Shown: positions 24,590 through 33,509, counted from the first letter of the stretch. The stretch is 37,928 bases of DNA from Intrasporangium calvum (GCF_028446585.1 NZ_JAPFQL010000068.1:1-37928), one strand, 5' to 3'. Made by a program: numbers and translations. The notes: generated by a model not told the origin, from the sequence alone.

Positions 24590-25012
24590 ATGCGCATCGG
24601 AGATGTCGCCGGCGTCGCGGGCGTGCCGACCCAGACCATCCGCTTCTACGAACGTCGCGGCCTGCTCCCCCCGCCGCAGCGGCGCGCCAACGGCTACCGC
24701 GACTACGAGGACTCAGCGGTGGCTCGCCTCCGGTTCATTCGCCGCAGCCAGGCAGCCGGCCTCACTCTCATGGAGGTCTCCAGCGTCCTCGCGCTGCGCG
24801 ACGCGGGCGACGCGCCCTGCACCCACGTGCAGTCGCTCCTCGCCGCGAAGCTGGCGGAGGTCCGAGATCGTCAACGGGAGCTCGCGGCCCTGGAGACCGA
24901 GCTGGAGGCCCTCATCACGCGCGGCGAGGAGCTCGACCCGGCCGACTGCAGCGACGCGGCCATCTGCCAGATCATCGGATCAGCGACGTCGACCGGTCAG
25001 GCGAAGATCTGA
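24590..25012 (+). CDS. MerR family metal-responsive regulator
   Basis: The 140-residue protein has an N-terminal MerR DNA-binding domain (MRIGDVAGVAGVPTQTIRFY, GYRDY) and a dimerisation coiled coil. The metal-binding pattern is visible as Cys77 in APCTHV and Cys120/Cys126 in DCSDAAICQ, similar in layout to MerR and ZntR-type sensors. It is divergent from the CPNW protein and methyltransferase genes and overlaps the arsR 3' end by 16 bases tail to tail. The metal cannot be assigned: mercury, lead, zinc or arsenic analogues are all possible. Confidence 0.88.
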   Translation: MRIGDVAGVAGVPTQTIRFYERRGLLPPPQRRANGYRDYEDSAVARLRFIRRSQAAGLTLMEVSSVLALRDAGDAPCTHVQSLLAAKLAEVRDRQRELAALETELEALITRGEELDPADCSDAAICQIIGSATSTGQAKI

Positions 25013-25398
25013 CCGAGCTGGTCGAGCCGTTCGGGCACGAGCCGGAACCATGCCTGCGTGCCTCGCTGCTCCCTGGTGAGCACCCCCGCCTTCGTCAGGA
25101 CCTTGAGGTGGTGTGACACCGTCGGCTGGGACAGACCCACCGCCGGGACGAGGTCGCAGACGCAGGCGGAGCAGTCGGCTGCGGAGCGGATGATGCTCAG
25201 CAGCTGGAGCCGAGCCGGATCGGCGACCGCCTTGAGCAGGGACGCCAGCTCCTCCGCCTCGGGGCGCGTCAGCGGGGCACGCACGGGCGCGCCACAGCAC
25301 TTGCCGATGGCTCCTTCGAGCAGGGCTCCCTCCAGCACGACTGACTGCGCCACCTGCCGTTCACCTCCCGTTGTCCTGTTGCCCAGACCCTGATCCAT
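24997..25398 (-). CDS. arsR: ArsR family arsenic-responsive repressor
   Basis: This 133-residue winged-helix repressor is expected to bind As(III) and release ars promoter DNA. The recognition region reads VGLSQPTVSHHLKVL. It has an N-terminal Cys-Cys pair (Cys34-Cys35, KCCGAP) and Cys76, Cys79 and Cys81 (CSACVC). The combination of an N-terminal Cys pair with a distant Cys resembles the Corynebacterium glutamicum ArsR sensor rather than the E. coli type. It is divergent from acr3, sharing an operator-like region. The ATG is the only start that keeps a typical N-terminus, and no strong Shine-Dalgarno site is seen. Confidence 0.9.
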   Translation of the reverse strand: MDQGLGNRTTGGERQVAQSVVLEGALLEGAIGKCCGAPVRAPLTRPEAEELASLLKAVADPARLQLLSIIRSAADCSACVCDLVPAVGLSQPTVSHHLKVLTKAGVLTREQRGTQAWFRLVPERLDQLGQIFA

Positions 25399-25404
25399 CG
25401 AACA

Positions 25405-25432
25405 GCATCAATATTGACATACATCGATGAAG
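25405..25432. promoter_or_regulatory. Candidate ArsR operator between arsR and acr3
   Basis: This AT-rich stretch contains two 8-bp palindromes, CAATATTG (25409-25416) and CATCGATG (25422-25429), and a TTGACA (25414-25419) suited to a -35 for acr3. It is the obvious place for autoregulation of the divergent pair. Confidence 0.5.
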
Positions 25433-25486
25433 AATGGAACGCTGGAGCCAGCTGTCCACCACCATGGAAATGAGACGTCACCCACG

Positions 25487-26596
25487 ATGAGCCAGCACGC
25501 CGACGTGAGCCAGCCCAGCGGCATACGGCCTGATGGTCCGCCGACCGACCACGTGACCGAGCGTCTGTCGACGCTGGACCGCTACCTCCCCGTCTGGATC
25601 GGCGCCGCCATGATCACAGGCCTGCTGCTGGGCCGCATGGTGCCAGGCCTCGGCGAAGCCCTCGGCGCGGTCGAGGTCGACGGAGTCTCCCTGCCGATCG
25701 CGCTCGGACTGCTCGTCATGATGTATCCAGTGCTGGCCAAGGTCCGCTACGACCGGCTCGACACGGTCACCGCGGACCGACCGATGCTGATCAGCTCGCT
25801 CGTCCTCAACTGGCTCATCGGCCCCGCGCTGATGTTCGCGCTCGCGTGGATCTTCCTGCCCGACCTGCCCGCCTACCGCACCGGTCTGATCATCGTCGGC
25901 CTCGCGCGCTGCATCGCCATGGTCATCATCTGGAACGACCTCGCCTGCGGCGACCGGGAAGCCGCCGCCGTCCTCGTCGCGCTCAACTCGATCTTCCAGG
26001 TCATCGCGTTCGGCGGACTCGGCTGGTTCTACCTGTCGGTCCTGCCCGCCTGGCTCGGCCTCGAGCAGGCCACCCTCGACGTCTCTGCGTGGCAGATCGC
26101 CACGTCCGTGCTCATCTTCCTCGGCATCCCGCTCCTCGCCGGCTACCTGTCGCGGACCTTCGGCGAGAAGGCGCGCGGGCGCGACTGGTACGAAAGCCGG
26201 TTCCTGCCCACGGTTGGCCCGTGGGCCCTCTACGGCCTGCTCTTCACCATCGTGATCCTCTTCGCCCTCCAGGGCGACCAGATCTCCAGCCGCCCCCTCG
26301 ACGTCGCCCGCATCGCGCTCCCCCTGCTCGTCTACTTCGCGCTCATGTGGGGCGGCGGCTATGCCCTCGGCAAAGCCCTCGGGATGACCTACGAGCGCAC
26401 GACGACGCTGGCGTTCACCGCAGCCGGCAACAACTTCGAGCTCGCCATCGCCGTGGCGATCGCGACCTTCGGGGTCACCTCGGGGCAGGCCCTCGCCGGC
26501 GTCGTCGGCCCCCTCATCGAGGTGCCCGTCCTCGTCGGCCTCGTCTACGTCAGCCTCTGGCTGCGACGCCGCTTCCCGCACCAGACCGCCCGCTGA
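25487..26596 (+). CDS. acr3: Arsenite efflux permease ACR3
   Basis: This integral membrane protein of about ten helices expels As(III). From the chosen ATG it has 369 residues, close to the usual length. Family signatures are LARCIAMVIIWNDLACG, with the essential cysteine Cys142, and TAAGNNFELAIAVAIA. The start is uncertain. An ATG at 25427 lies too near the putative -35. A GTG at 25553 (reading MTERLSTLDRYLPVW) gives the common family N-terminus but has no Shine-Dalgarno site. A REP-like element lies inside the coding sequence if either upstream start is used. ArsC follows 31 bp later on the same strand, so the two act as one resistance operon. Confidence 0.92.
   Translation: MSQHADVSQPSGIRPDGPPTDHVTERLSTLDRYLPVWIGAAMITGLLLGRMVPGLGEALGAVEVDGVSLPIALGLLVMMYPVLAKVRYDRLDTVTADRPMLISSLVLNWLIGPALMFALAWIFLPDLPAYRTGLIIVGLARCIAMVIIWNDLACGDREAAAVLVALNSIFQVIAFGGLGWFYLSVLPAWLGLEQATLDVSAWQIATSVLIFLGIPLLAGYLSRTFGEKARGRDWYESRFLPTVGPWALYGLLFTIVILFALQGDQISSRPLDVARIALPLLVYFALMWGGGYALGKALGMTYERTTTLAFTAAGNNFELAIAVAIATFGVTSGQALAGVVGPLIEVPVLVGLVYVSLWLRRRFPHQTAR
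25512..25527 (+). repeat. REP-like element, copy 8, inside the annotated acr3 N-terminus
   Basis: AGCCCAGCGGCATACG is read as part of QPSGIR if acr3 starts at 25487. All but one of the other copies are intergenic, so this may indicate that acr3 starts downstream. Confidence 0.65.
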
Positions 26597-26627
26597 TCCC
26601 CCACACACACGTCCCCGAGGAGCACCC

Positions 26628-27044
26628 GTGTCCGACAAGCCGTCTGTCCTCTTCGTCTGCGTCCACAACGCCGGCCGCTCCCAGATGGCGGCCGCCTACC
26701 TGACGGCCCTGTCCGGCGGGCAGGTCGAGGTGCGCTCCGCCGGCTCGGCGCCGGCGGACCAGGTCAACCCCTCCGCCGTCACCGCCATGGCCGAGGAGGG
26801 CATCGACATCGCCGCCGAGACGCCCAAGGTCCTCACCACGGCGGCCGTCCAGGAGTCCGACGTCGTCATCACGATGGGGTGCGGTGACACGTGCCCGATC
26901 TTCCCGGGCAAGCGCTACGAGGACTGGGAGCTCGACGACCCGGCGGGCCAGGGCCTCGAGTCGGTTCGGCCGATCCGCGACGACATCAAGCAACGCATCC
27001 TGGGGCTGATGGAGTCCCTCGGCGTCAGCCCGGTCAACGCCTGA
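26628..27044 (+). CDS. arsC: Arsenate reductase, LMW-phosphatase type
   Basis: This enzyme reduces arsenate to arsenite, which ACR3 then exports. It has 138 residues and the phosphatase-like P-loop CVHNAGRS (Cys11 to Ser18). The later segments ITMGCGDTCPIFPGK and DWELDDPAGQ supply the acidic catalytic loop. The family resembles the mycothiol/mycoredoxin-dependent ArsC enzymes of Corynebacterium. The GTG start has GAGGAG about six bases upstream. It ends the ars operon and is followed by a REP-like element. Confidence 0.93.
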   Translation: MSDKPSVLFVCVHNAGRSQMAAAYLTALSGGQVEVRSAGSAPADQVNPSAVTAMAEEGIDIAAETPKVLTTAAVQESDVVITMGCGDTCPIFPGKRYEDWELDDPAGQGLESVRPIRDDIKQRILGLMESLGVSPVNA

Positions 27045-27076
27045 CCCCGCACCTCCCAGCAGTCCCGCCACTCCGC

Positions 27077-27092
27077 CGTATGCCGCTGGGCT
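27077..27092 (-). repeat. REP-like element, copy 9
   Basis: CGTATGCCGCTGGGCT lies 33 bases after the arsC stop. In the rest of the 251-bp gap to the next gene, two near-identical palindromes CACGCGCGTG (27172-27181) and CACGCGTG (27190-27197) may be operator sites. Confidence 0.7.
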
Positions 27093-27295
27093 GGGCCTCC
27101 GCGAACCGGCTGGGTGTCCTTGGCGCTGAGTGCAATCCGGACCACTCGGGCGAATGCGACCTTCCGGGATTCACGCGCGTGAACTGAGTCACGCGTGGTA
27201 GCAATGAGCCACTGCACGGGCGGTCGTTCATGGTGATGTGAGTCCGCGGGGACCATGGACCGCGACGACGTGGGCCGTGCGCAGGAGGCCCCCGC

Positions 27296-30200
27296 ATGCC
27301 ACGCCGTCTTGCCGCCCGCATCGCAGGTCTGCTGGGCCTCGTTCTCGTCGCAGCGCTCCTGTCCCCGCTCAGCGGGGCCGCTGAGGAGCCCCCGGCCGAG
27401 CTCGTGTACGCCTGTGCGCTCAAGAGCAACGGGACCCTGCGCGTGGTCGACGGTCCCGGCGACTGCGGCAAGAAGGAGACGCTGGTCACCTTCAAGCCGG
27501 GCCCGGTCCTGCTGTGCGTGCAGCCCTCCGGATCCGCCCGCAAGGTCAGTTCCTTCCGCGACTGCCGGCCGCCGGCGACCCAGCTCACCGTCCCGCCGAC
27601 GAGCGGCGCGGCCTACTTCTGCGCCACCGCCGGCAGCGGCGTCCTGCGCTGGGTCGCGGACCCCGCCGCGTGCCTGCCGACCGAGACGGCGCTGCAGGTG
27701 ACCCCGAACGATGACGCGCCGACGGTCACCTCAACCGTCCCGTCCGACGGGGCACTCGCCGGCCGCGACACCACGGTGTCCATCACCTTCAGTGAGGACG
27801 TCAGCGCAATCGAGAGCGCCTTCGCCCTGGAGTGCGGCGGCGACCCGATCTCGTTCGCCATGAGCGGACTGCCTGGTGGCACAGCGGTGCTCACTCCGAG
27901 CGGCAGTCTGCCCACCGGTCACACCTGCAGCGTCACGACGACGGCGAGCCTGGTCAGCGACCTGGACGCCAACGACCCACCCGACACCATGGTGGCGGAC
28001 CACACCTTCAGCTTCACCGTCGACAGCCCGCCGAGCGTCAGCACCACCGTCCCGGCGGACGGCACCAGCGACGTCGCGGTCGACACGGACCTCACCGTGA
28101 CCTTCAGCGAGTCGGTTGACGCGGCTCCGGGTGCCTTCACCCTCGCCTGCGACATCGGGGGCGCCATCCCGGTGGCGGTGACCGGCTCCCCCGGCAGCTC
28201 GATCACCATCGACCCCGTGGACGACCTGCAACCGGCCGACGCATGCGAGCTCGTCGTCCACGCCGACCAGGTCAGCGACGAGGACACGGCCGACCCTCCG
28301 GACCACCCCACCGCCGACCACACGGTCTCGTTCGTCACCGCGGACGTGGCTCCCGCCGTCACCGGCACGGTACCCCTCAACCAGAGCGCCGACGTCCCCA
28401 CCGACACGCAGGTGCGAGTGACGTGGAGCGAGTCGGTGGCGGTGGTCGCGGACGCCATCGTCGTCGACTGCGGCGCAGGCGCCGTGGCCGGCACGCTGAG
28501 CGGCTCTCCCGGCACGACGACGACGTTCACCCCCAGCGCCGCCCTCCCTGACGGCGCCACCTGCTCGATCCTGGTCGACCGCACCAAGGTCACCGACGTC
28601 GACGCGGTCGACCCACCGGACCGGCCTGCCGCCGACCACACGTTCTCGTTCGAGACCGACGCGGCCCCTGCGTTCCTGTCGTCGTCGCCGACGGACGGCG
28701 CCTCGGACGTCGACCCTGCGGCGAACGTCGTTCTCACCTTCAGCGAGCCGGTGACGGCCACGGCATCGGCGTTCGCCTTGTCCTGCAACGCGGTCGCGCG
28801 CACCGTGACCGTTGGCGGATCGGGCACCGACACGCTCACGCTGACCCCGACGGGAGTGCCGCAGACGGCTGCGTGCTCGCTGACGATCCTCGGTGCCCAC
28901 GTGCATGATGCCGATGCGTTCGACCCACCGGACACTCTCGCGTCCGACGTCACCATCTCGTATGCCACGGTGGACGCCGCCCCGCAGGTCACCGCGACGT
29001 CGCCGACCAACGGCGCCGGCGACGTGCCGGCCGGCACCGACATCACGGTGACATTCAGCGAGGCAGTCGACGTGACGGAGAGCGGTGTCTCCCTCGCCTG
29101 CCCGAGCGGCTCGCCGGTCTCGTTCACGCTGACCGAGGGCGCCGGCAACGTGTGGACCCTCGACCCTGCCGGGCCCCTGCCGGCCGACACCGAGTGCACC
29201 GTCGCCGTCACCGCGGGCGCCGTGACGGACGACGACCTGGTGGACCCACCCGACGAGATGGCCGCTGACCACACGTTCACCTTCACCGTGAGCGCCAACT
29301 CGGCGCCGACGGACATCACGCTCAGCCCCGCGAGCGTCCAGGAGAACCAGCCGAGCGGCACGACGGTCGGCACGCTGGGCACGATCGACAGTGACCCCGG
29401 CGACACGTTCACCTACTCCCTCGTCAGCGGCACGGGCGACACCGACAACGCACGCTTCGCCATCATCGGAGACACCCTCACGACGGCCGGGGGCCTCGAC
29501 TTCGAGACCACCTCGACTCTCTCCGTGAGGGTGCGGACGACCGACTCGGCCGGCGCCCACGTCGACAAGGCCTTCACCGTCACCGTCATCAACGTCAACG
29601 AGTCGCCCACCGACCTCGCCCTGTCGGTGAGCTCGGTCGAGGAGAACCGACCGGGCGGCACCACGGTCGGCCTGCTCTCGGGCACCGACCCCGATGCGGG
29701 CGACCTGCTGAGCTTCAGCCTCGTCTCCGGCGCGGGCGACACGGACAACGCCTCGTTCAGCCTCACGGGGACGGCGCTCAAGACGGCCGCGTCCTTCAAC
29801 TTCGAGGTGAAGTCCAGCTACTCGGTCCGGATCCGGGTCACCGACGCTGGCTCCCTCACGCACGAGGAAGCCGTCGTCATCTCCGTCGTCGACGTCAACG
29901 ACCCGCCCGTGGCGGTGACCGACGCCTACACGGGCGCCATCGGCAACACGCTCGCCGTCGTGCAGACGACCGGCACGGGCCCCCACACGGTGCTCACCGG
30001 CAACGTCATCACGAGCAACGACTCCGACGAAGACGTCACCTTCCCGCACACGCTCACCGCTGTGGCCGGGACGGTCAGCTCGACCGGCGGCGGCACGGCG
30101 ACCATCGCGGCCGACGGCTCCTTCACCTTCCTCCCCGGTGTCGGCGACACGAGCCAGACGGACTCGTTCACCTACCAGGTCACGGACGGCGAGCTGACCG

Positions 30201-32422
30201 GCTCCGGCACGGTCACGGTGGGGATCGGGACCGACATCGTCTGGTACGTCAACAACGACTCAGTCGCTCCCTCGCCGGACGGTCGATCCACCTCACCCCT
30301 GCTCACGCTCGCCGGCCTCGGCGGTGTCGACCCGGACGGGCCCGGGCACACGATCTTCGTCTACAGCGGCAGCGGCAGCTATGGCGGCGGCCTGGTCCTC
30401 GAGGCGAGCCAGCGACTGCTGGGTCAGCCGCACGGCCTGACCGTCGACGGCACGCCGCTGGTGGCGGCAAGCGGAACCGCCCCGGTCATCACCAACGCCG
30501 GCGGTGCCGGCCTCACCCTGGCCAACGGCGTCGACGTCCAGGGCATCTCCGTCAGTGGATCCTCCGGTCCCGGGATCTCCGGCACTGGCGTCACCACGGC
30601 CACCATCGGCACCGAGACGGGGGTTCAGGTGACGGCCAACGCGACGGGCGGGGTCAACCTCACCGGTGGCTCCGGTGCGATCTCCGTCGCCGCGACCATC
30701 AGCGGCAACAGCGGCCCCGCCGTCACGGTCTCGGGACGCACCGGGGGCTCCACGACATTCAGTGGGCCGGTCACCGGCGGAGTCACCCTCTCCGCCAACT
30801 CGGGAGCCACGATCCAGCTGACCGGCGGGGTGAGCGCCTCGACCGGGACTGCGCCTGCCTTCAGCGCCACCGGCGGCGGCACCGTCGTGGTGACCGGCTC
30901 CGCCAACACGCTGGCGACCACGACAGGAACGGCCCTCGTCGTCGAGGGCACGACGATCGGCGCCAGTGGCCTCACCTTCCGCAGCGTCAGCGCCGACGGC
31001 GCCGTCAACGGCATCCGGCTGAGCGGCACCGGCACTCAGGGTTCGCTCACGGTCACCGGCACCGGGTCGACCGCCCTCGGCGGCGACGGGTCGGGCGGGA
31101 CGATCCAGAACACGAGCGGCGCGGGAGTCCTGCTCACCGACACCACGGGGACCAGCCTCAACAACCTCACGCTCGTCAACACGGCAGGCCCGGGCGTCGA
31201 CGGCACGGGCGTCAGCGGCTTCGCCTTCACCAACGGCACCATCAACGGCAGTGGCACCACGAGCCGGACGGCGTTCGACTCCAACGTCGCGTTCAACGAC
31301 AGCGGCCCTACCGTCACCAACGTGAGCGGCGCGGTCACCGTGTCGAACTCCCGGCTGCTCGGCGCCTACCAGCACGGCATCGACATCCTCAACAACGACG
31401 GCACGATCACCGACCTCCAGCTGACGAACAACCAGATCTCGAGCCCCACCGCACAGGCGGATTCGCAGGGCTCCGCGATCCGGGTCAACGAGCTCGGGTC
31501 CGCCGGCACGGTGAGCAGCCTCACCCGGGGCTCGATCTCCGGCAACGACATCACCGGCTTCCCGACCGGTGGCGGCATCGTGCTCCAGGGCGGCAACACG
31601 GCGTCCGCCAGCGCACCGGCCGGCACGTTCGGCACCTCTGGTGCCGGCAACGCGGTCGTCGTGTCGGGCAACCTCATCCGCGGGCACAGCGCGGCCAACC
31701 CGATGAACACCAACTGCATCCTCGTCACCATGCCCGCGCGCGGAACCGGCTACCTCGACATCGTCAACAACGGGACAGCCGCCACCCCGCTGGGCCTCAA
31801 CCGCGGAAACTGCATCTCCGTCAACGTCTACGGGGACTACCACCTCGTCGGCACGGTGACCAACAACCACGTCAAGCCGCAGGCCCAGATCGGCGGCGCC
31901 TTCGGCATCGCCTTCGGCACGGCGGCCCAGACCGTCGGCGGACCAGCCGTGCTCGACAGCGCGGTCCTCGACCTCGACGTGCAGAACAACACCGTCTCCG
32001 GCACCACCGGCTCGGGCATCCGGTCCACCACCTTCAACACCGGGACGACGCGAGCCCGGATCAAGAACAACACGGTGGCGGCCCCCACGGAGCTCAGCGG
32101 CGCCTACGGGATCCGCGTCGACTCGGGCAGCTCGTCATCCGTCGACACCTACGTGTGCCTCGACCTGTCCGGCAACACCACCGCCGGCAGCCTCAACTCC
32201 GGCACCGGCAACACCGCACCCGGGATCGGCCTGCGCAAACAGGGCACCGTGGAAGGCACCCACGACTTCCGCCTCGTCGGCCTGAGCCCGAGCCCAGCCG
32301 ACGCAGCGCAGACGGTGGCCTACGTCAGCACCCAGAACCCCTTCAGCGCGGCAGGGACGAGCGGAGCCCAGGCCGAGATCGTCAGCGGCAGCAACTTCGC
32401 CTCGTGCGTGCTGCCGTTCTGA
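27296..32422 (+). CDS. Giant secreted Ig/cadherin/beta-helix protein
   Basis: This 1,708-residue protein is predicted to be exported by Sec (signal peptide about 1-29, cleaved near SGA). Residues 38-135 hold three short units, each with a Cys pair 16-17 residues apart. Residues about 139-665 hold five Big_5-like Ig repeats of about 105 residues. Each has one Cys pair, a TFSE(D/S/A)V-type strand and a closing DPPD...ADHTFSF. Two cadherin-like domains (about 667-865, QENQPSG and EENRPGG) and a cadherin/VCBS-like domain (about 867-978) follow. The last 700 residues are a Gly/Thr/Ser/Asn-rich beta-helix (ISGNSGPAV, VNNGT, ISGNDI). No LPXTG, membrane anchor or catalytic site is seen. Shine-Dalgarno AGGAGG precedes the ATG. 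Three tail-collar genes follow in the same direction. It may be an adhesin or matrix-forming protein. Confidence 0.88.
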   Translation: MPRRLAARIAGLLGLVLVAALLSPLSGAAEEPPAELVYACALKSNGTLRVVDGPGDCGKKETLVTFKPGPVLLCVQPSGSARKVSSFRDCRPPATQLTVPPTSGAAYFCATAGSGVLRWVADPAACLPTETALQVTPNDDAPTVTSTVPSDGALAGRDTTVSITFSEDVSAIESAFALECGGDPISFAMSGLPGGTAVLTPSGSLPTGHTCSVTTTASLVSDLDANDPPDTMVADHTFSFTVDSPPSVSTTVPADGTSDVAVDTDLTVTFSESVDAAPGAFTLACDIGGAIPVAVTGSPGSSITIDPVDDLQPADACELVVHADQVSDEDTADPPDHPTADHTVSFVTADVAPAVTGTVPLNQSADVPTDTQVRVTWSESVAVVADAIVVDCGAGAVAGTLSGSPGTTTTFTPSAALPDGATCSILVDRTKVTDVDAVDPPDRPAADHTFSFETDAAPAFLSSSPTDGASDVDPAANVVLTFSEPVTATASAFALSCNAVARTVTVGGSGTDTLTLTPTGVPQTAACSLTILGAHVHDADAFDPPDTLASDVTISYATVDAAPQVTATSPTNGAGDVPAGTDITVTFSEAVDVTESGVSLACPSGSPVSFTLTEGAGNVWTLDPAGPLPADTECTVAVTAGAVTDDDLVDPPDEMAADHTFTFTVSANSAPTDITLSPASVQENQPSGTTVGTLGTIDSDPGDTFTYSLVSGTGDTDNARFAIIGDTLTTAGGLDFETTSTLSVRVRTTDSAGAHVDKAFTVTVINVNESPTDLALSVSSVEENRPGGTTVGLLSGTDPDAGDLLSFSLVSGAGDTDNASFSLTGTALKTAASFNFEVKSSYSVRIRVTDAGSLTHEEAVVISVVDVNDPPVAVTDAYTGAIGNTLAVVQTTGTGPHTVLTGNVITSNDSDEDVTFPHTLTAVAGTVSSTGGGTATIAADGSFTFLPGVGDTSQTDSFTYQVTDGELTGSGTVTVGIGTDIVWYVNNDSVAPSPDGRSTSPLLTLAGLGGVDPDGPGHTIFVYSGSGSYGGGLVLEASQRLLGQPHGLTVDGTPLVAASGTAPVITNAGGAGLTLANGVDVQGISVSGSSGPGISGTGVTTATIGTETGVQVTANATGGVNLTGGSGAISVAATISGNSGPAVTVSGRTGGSTTFSGPVTGGVTLSANSGATIQLTGGVSASTGTAPAFSATGGGTVVVTGSANTLATTTGTALVVEGTTIGASGLTFRSVSADGAVNGIRLSGTGTQGSLTVTGTGSTALGGDGSGGTIQNTSGAGVLLTDTTGTSLNNLTLVNTAGPGVDGTGVSGFAFTNGTINGSGTTSRTAFDSNVAFNDSGPTVTNVSGAVTVSNSRLLGAYQHGIDILNNDGTITDLQLTNNQISSPTAQADSQGSAIRVNELGSAGTVSSLTRGSISGNDITGFPTGGGIVLQGGNTASASAPAGTFGTSGAGNAVVVSGNLIRGHSAANPMNTNCILVTMPARGTGYLDIVNNGTAATPLGLNRGNCISVNVYGDYHLVGTVTNNHVKPQAQIGGAFGIAFGTAAQTVGGPAVLDSAVLDLDVQNNTVSGTTGSGIRSTTFNTGTTRARIKNNTVAAPTELSGAYGIRVDSGSSSSVDTYVCLDLSGNTTAGSLNSGTGNTAPGIGLRKQGTVEGTHDFRLVGLSPSPADAAQTVAYVSTQNPFSAAGTSGAQAEIVSGSNFASCVLPF

Positions 32423-32472
32423 GCCGAGACCCAACCCGCCAACCCGAGCCGCACAAGTGAGGTGAGCCCACC

Positions 32473-32979
32473 ATGACAGAGCCGTTCCTCGGAGAGATCC
32501 GACTCCTCAGCTTCATCTTCGCGCCCAAGGGCTGGGCCCTGTGCAACGGCCAGCTGTTGCCGATCAACCAGAACCAGGCCCTGTTCGCACTGCTGGGGAC
32601 GACCTACGGCGGTGACGGGCAGGTCAACTTCGCCCTGCCCGACCTGCGCGGCCGCGTGCCCATCCAGGTGGGCGCCGGCCACACGCAGGGCGAGCGCGGG
32701 GGCGAGCAGGCCCACACGCTGACGGCGGCAGAGCTGCCCACGCACACGCACGCCCAACAGGCGTCCTCCGCGTCGGCGACGACCGGCGTCACCGGGCCGG
32801 GCGTCATGAAGGCGTCCAGCGTGGGCAGTTTCGCCTACGGCAGCGCGCAGAACCTCGTCCCCATGGACTCGTCGGCCATCGGCACGGTCGGCGGCACCCA
32901 GCCGCACCAGAACATGCAGCCCTACCTGACCATCTCGTTCTGCATCGCCCTCCAGGGCATCTTCCCGTCCCAGAACTGA
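32473..32979 (+). CDS. Tail-collar (MdpB-like) protein A
   Basis: This 168-residue protein belongs to the phage tail collar/microcystin-dependent protein family. The N-terminus has EIRLLSFIFAPKGWALCNGQ, LPINQNQALFALLGTTYGG and FALPDLRGRVP. The C-terminus has QPHQNMQPYLTISFCIALQG. Between them lies a variable Ala/Ser/Thr-rich stretch. It has no signal peptide. It begins 50 bases after the giant gene with a GTGAGGTGAG Shine-Dalgarno region and is followed by collar B after 8 bp. The family name comes from phage tails, but no other phage gene is here, so a host-encoded structural role is more likely. Confidence 0.9.
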   Translation: MTEPFLGEIRLLSFIFAPKGWALCNGQLLPINQNQALFALLGTTYGGDGQVNFALPDLRGRVPIQVGAGHTQGERGGEQAHTLTAAELPTHTHAQQASSASATTGVTGPGVMKASSVGSFAYGSAQNLVPMDSSAIGTVGGTQPHQNMQPYLTISFCIALQGIFPSQN

Positions 32980-32987
32980 GGAGCACC

Positions 32988-33497
32988 ATGTCGCAACCCT
33001 TCGTCGGCGAGATCCGGCTCTTCGGCGGCAACTTCGCCCCGGTCGGATGGGCCTTCTGTGACGGCCAGCTGCTGCCGATCTCCGAGAACGTGGCGCTGTT
33101 CGCCCTCATCGGCACGACCTACGGCGGCGACGGCCAGTCGACCTTCGCCCTGCCCGACCTGCGCGGCCGACTCCCCCTGCACCAGGGCAGCGGCTTCACC
33201 ATGGGCGAGCCGGGCGGCGCCGAGTCAGTGGCCGTGACGCCCAATCAGATCCCCGCGCACTCCCACACCCTGTTCGGCACCACGGACTACGGCACCACGG
33301 CCGCACCGGCAGGCAACGCCGCCGCCAGCCTCCCAGAGGTCACGACTCTGGCCTACGGCACGGACGCCCCGCCGACGACCCTGCACCCGCAGTCGATCGG
33401 CCTGGCAGGCGGCAGCCAGCCGCACTCCAACCTCCAGCCGTTCCTGTGCCTGAGCTTCATCATCAGCCTCTCCGGCACCTTCCCCCAGCAGAACTGA
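32988..33497 (+). CDS. Tail-collar (MdpB-like) protein B
   Basis: This 169-residue protein has the same plan as collar A: EIRLFGGNFAPVGWAFCDGQ, ALFALIGTTYGGDGQ, FALPDLRGRLPLH, then a variable centre and QPHSNLQPFLCLSFIISL. The centre includes PAHSHTLFGTT, a possible His cluster of the family. GAGGAG lies five bases before the ATG. It is second of three adjacent paralogs, and the first and last 50 residues are much more conserved than the middle. The cellular function is unknown. Confidence 0.9.
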   Translation: MSQPFVGEIRLFGGNFAPVGWAFCDGQLLPISENVALFALIGTTYGGDGQSTFALPDLRGRLPLHQGSGFTMGEPGGAESVAVTPNQIPAHSHTLFGTTDYGTTAAPAGNAAASLPEVTTLAYGTDAPPTTLHPQSIGLAGGSQPHSNLQPFLCLSFIISLSGTFPQQN

Positions 33498-33509
33498 GGA
33501 GCAGGAACC

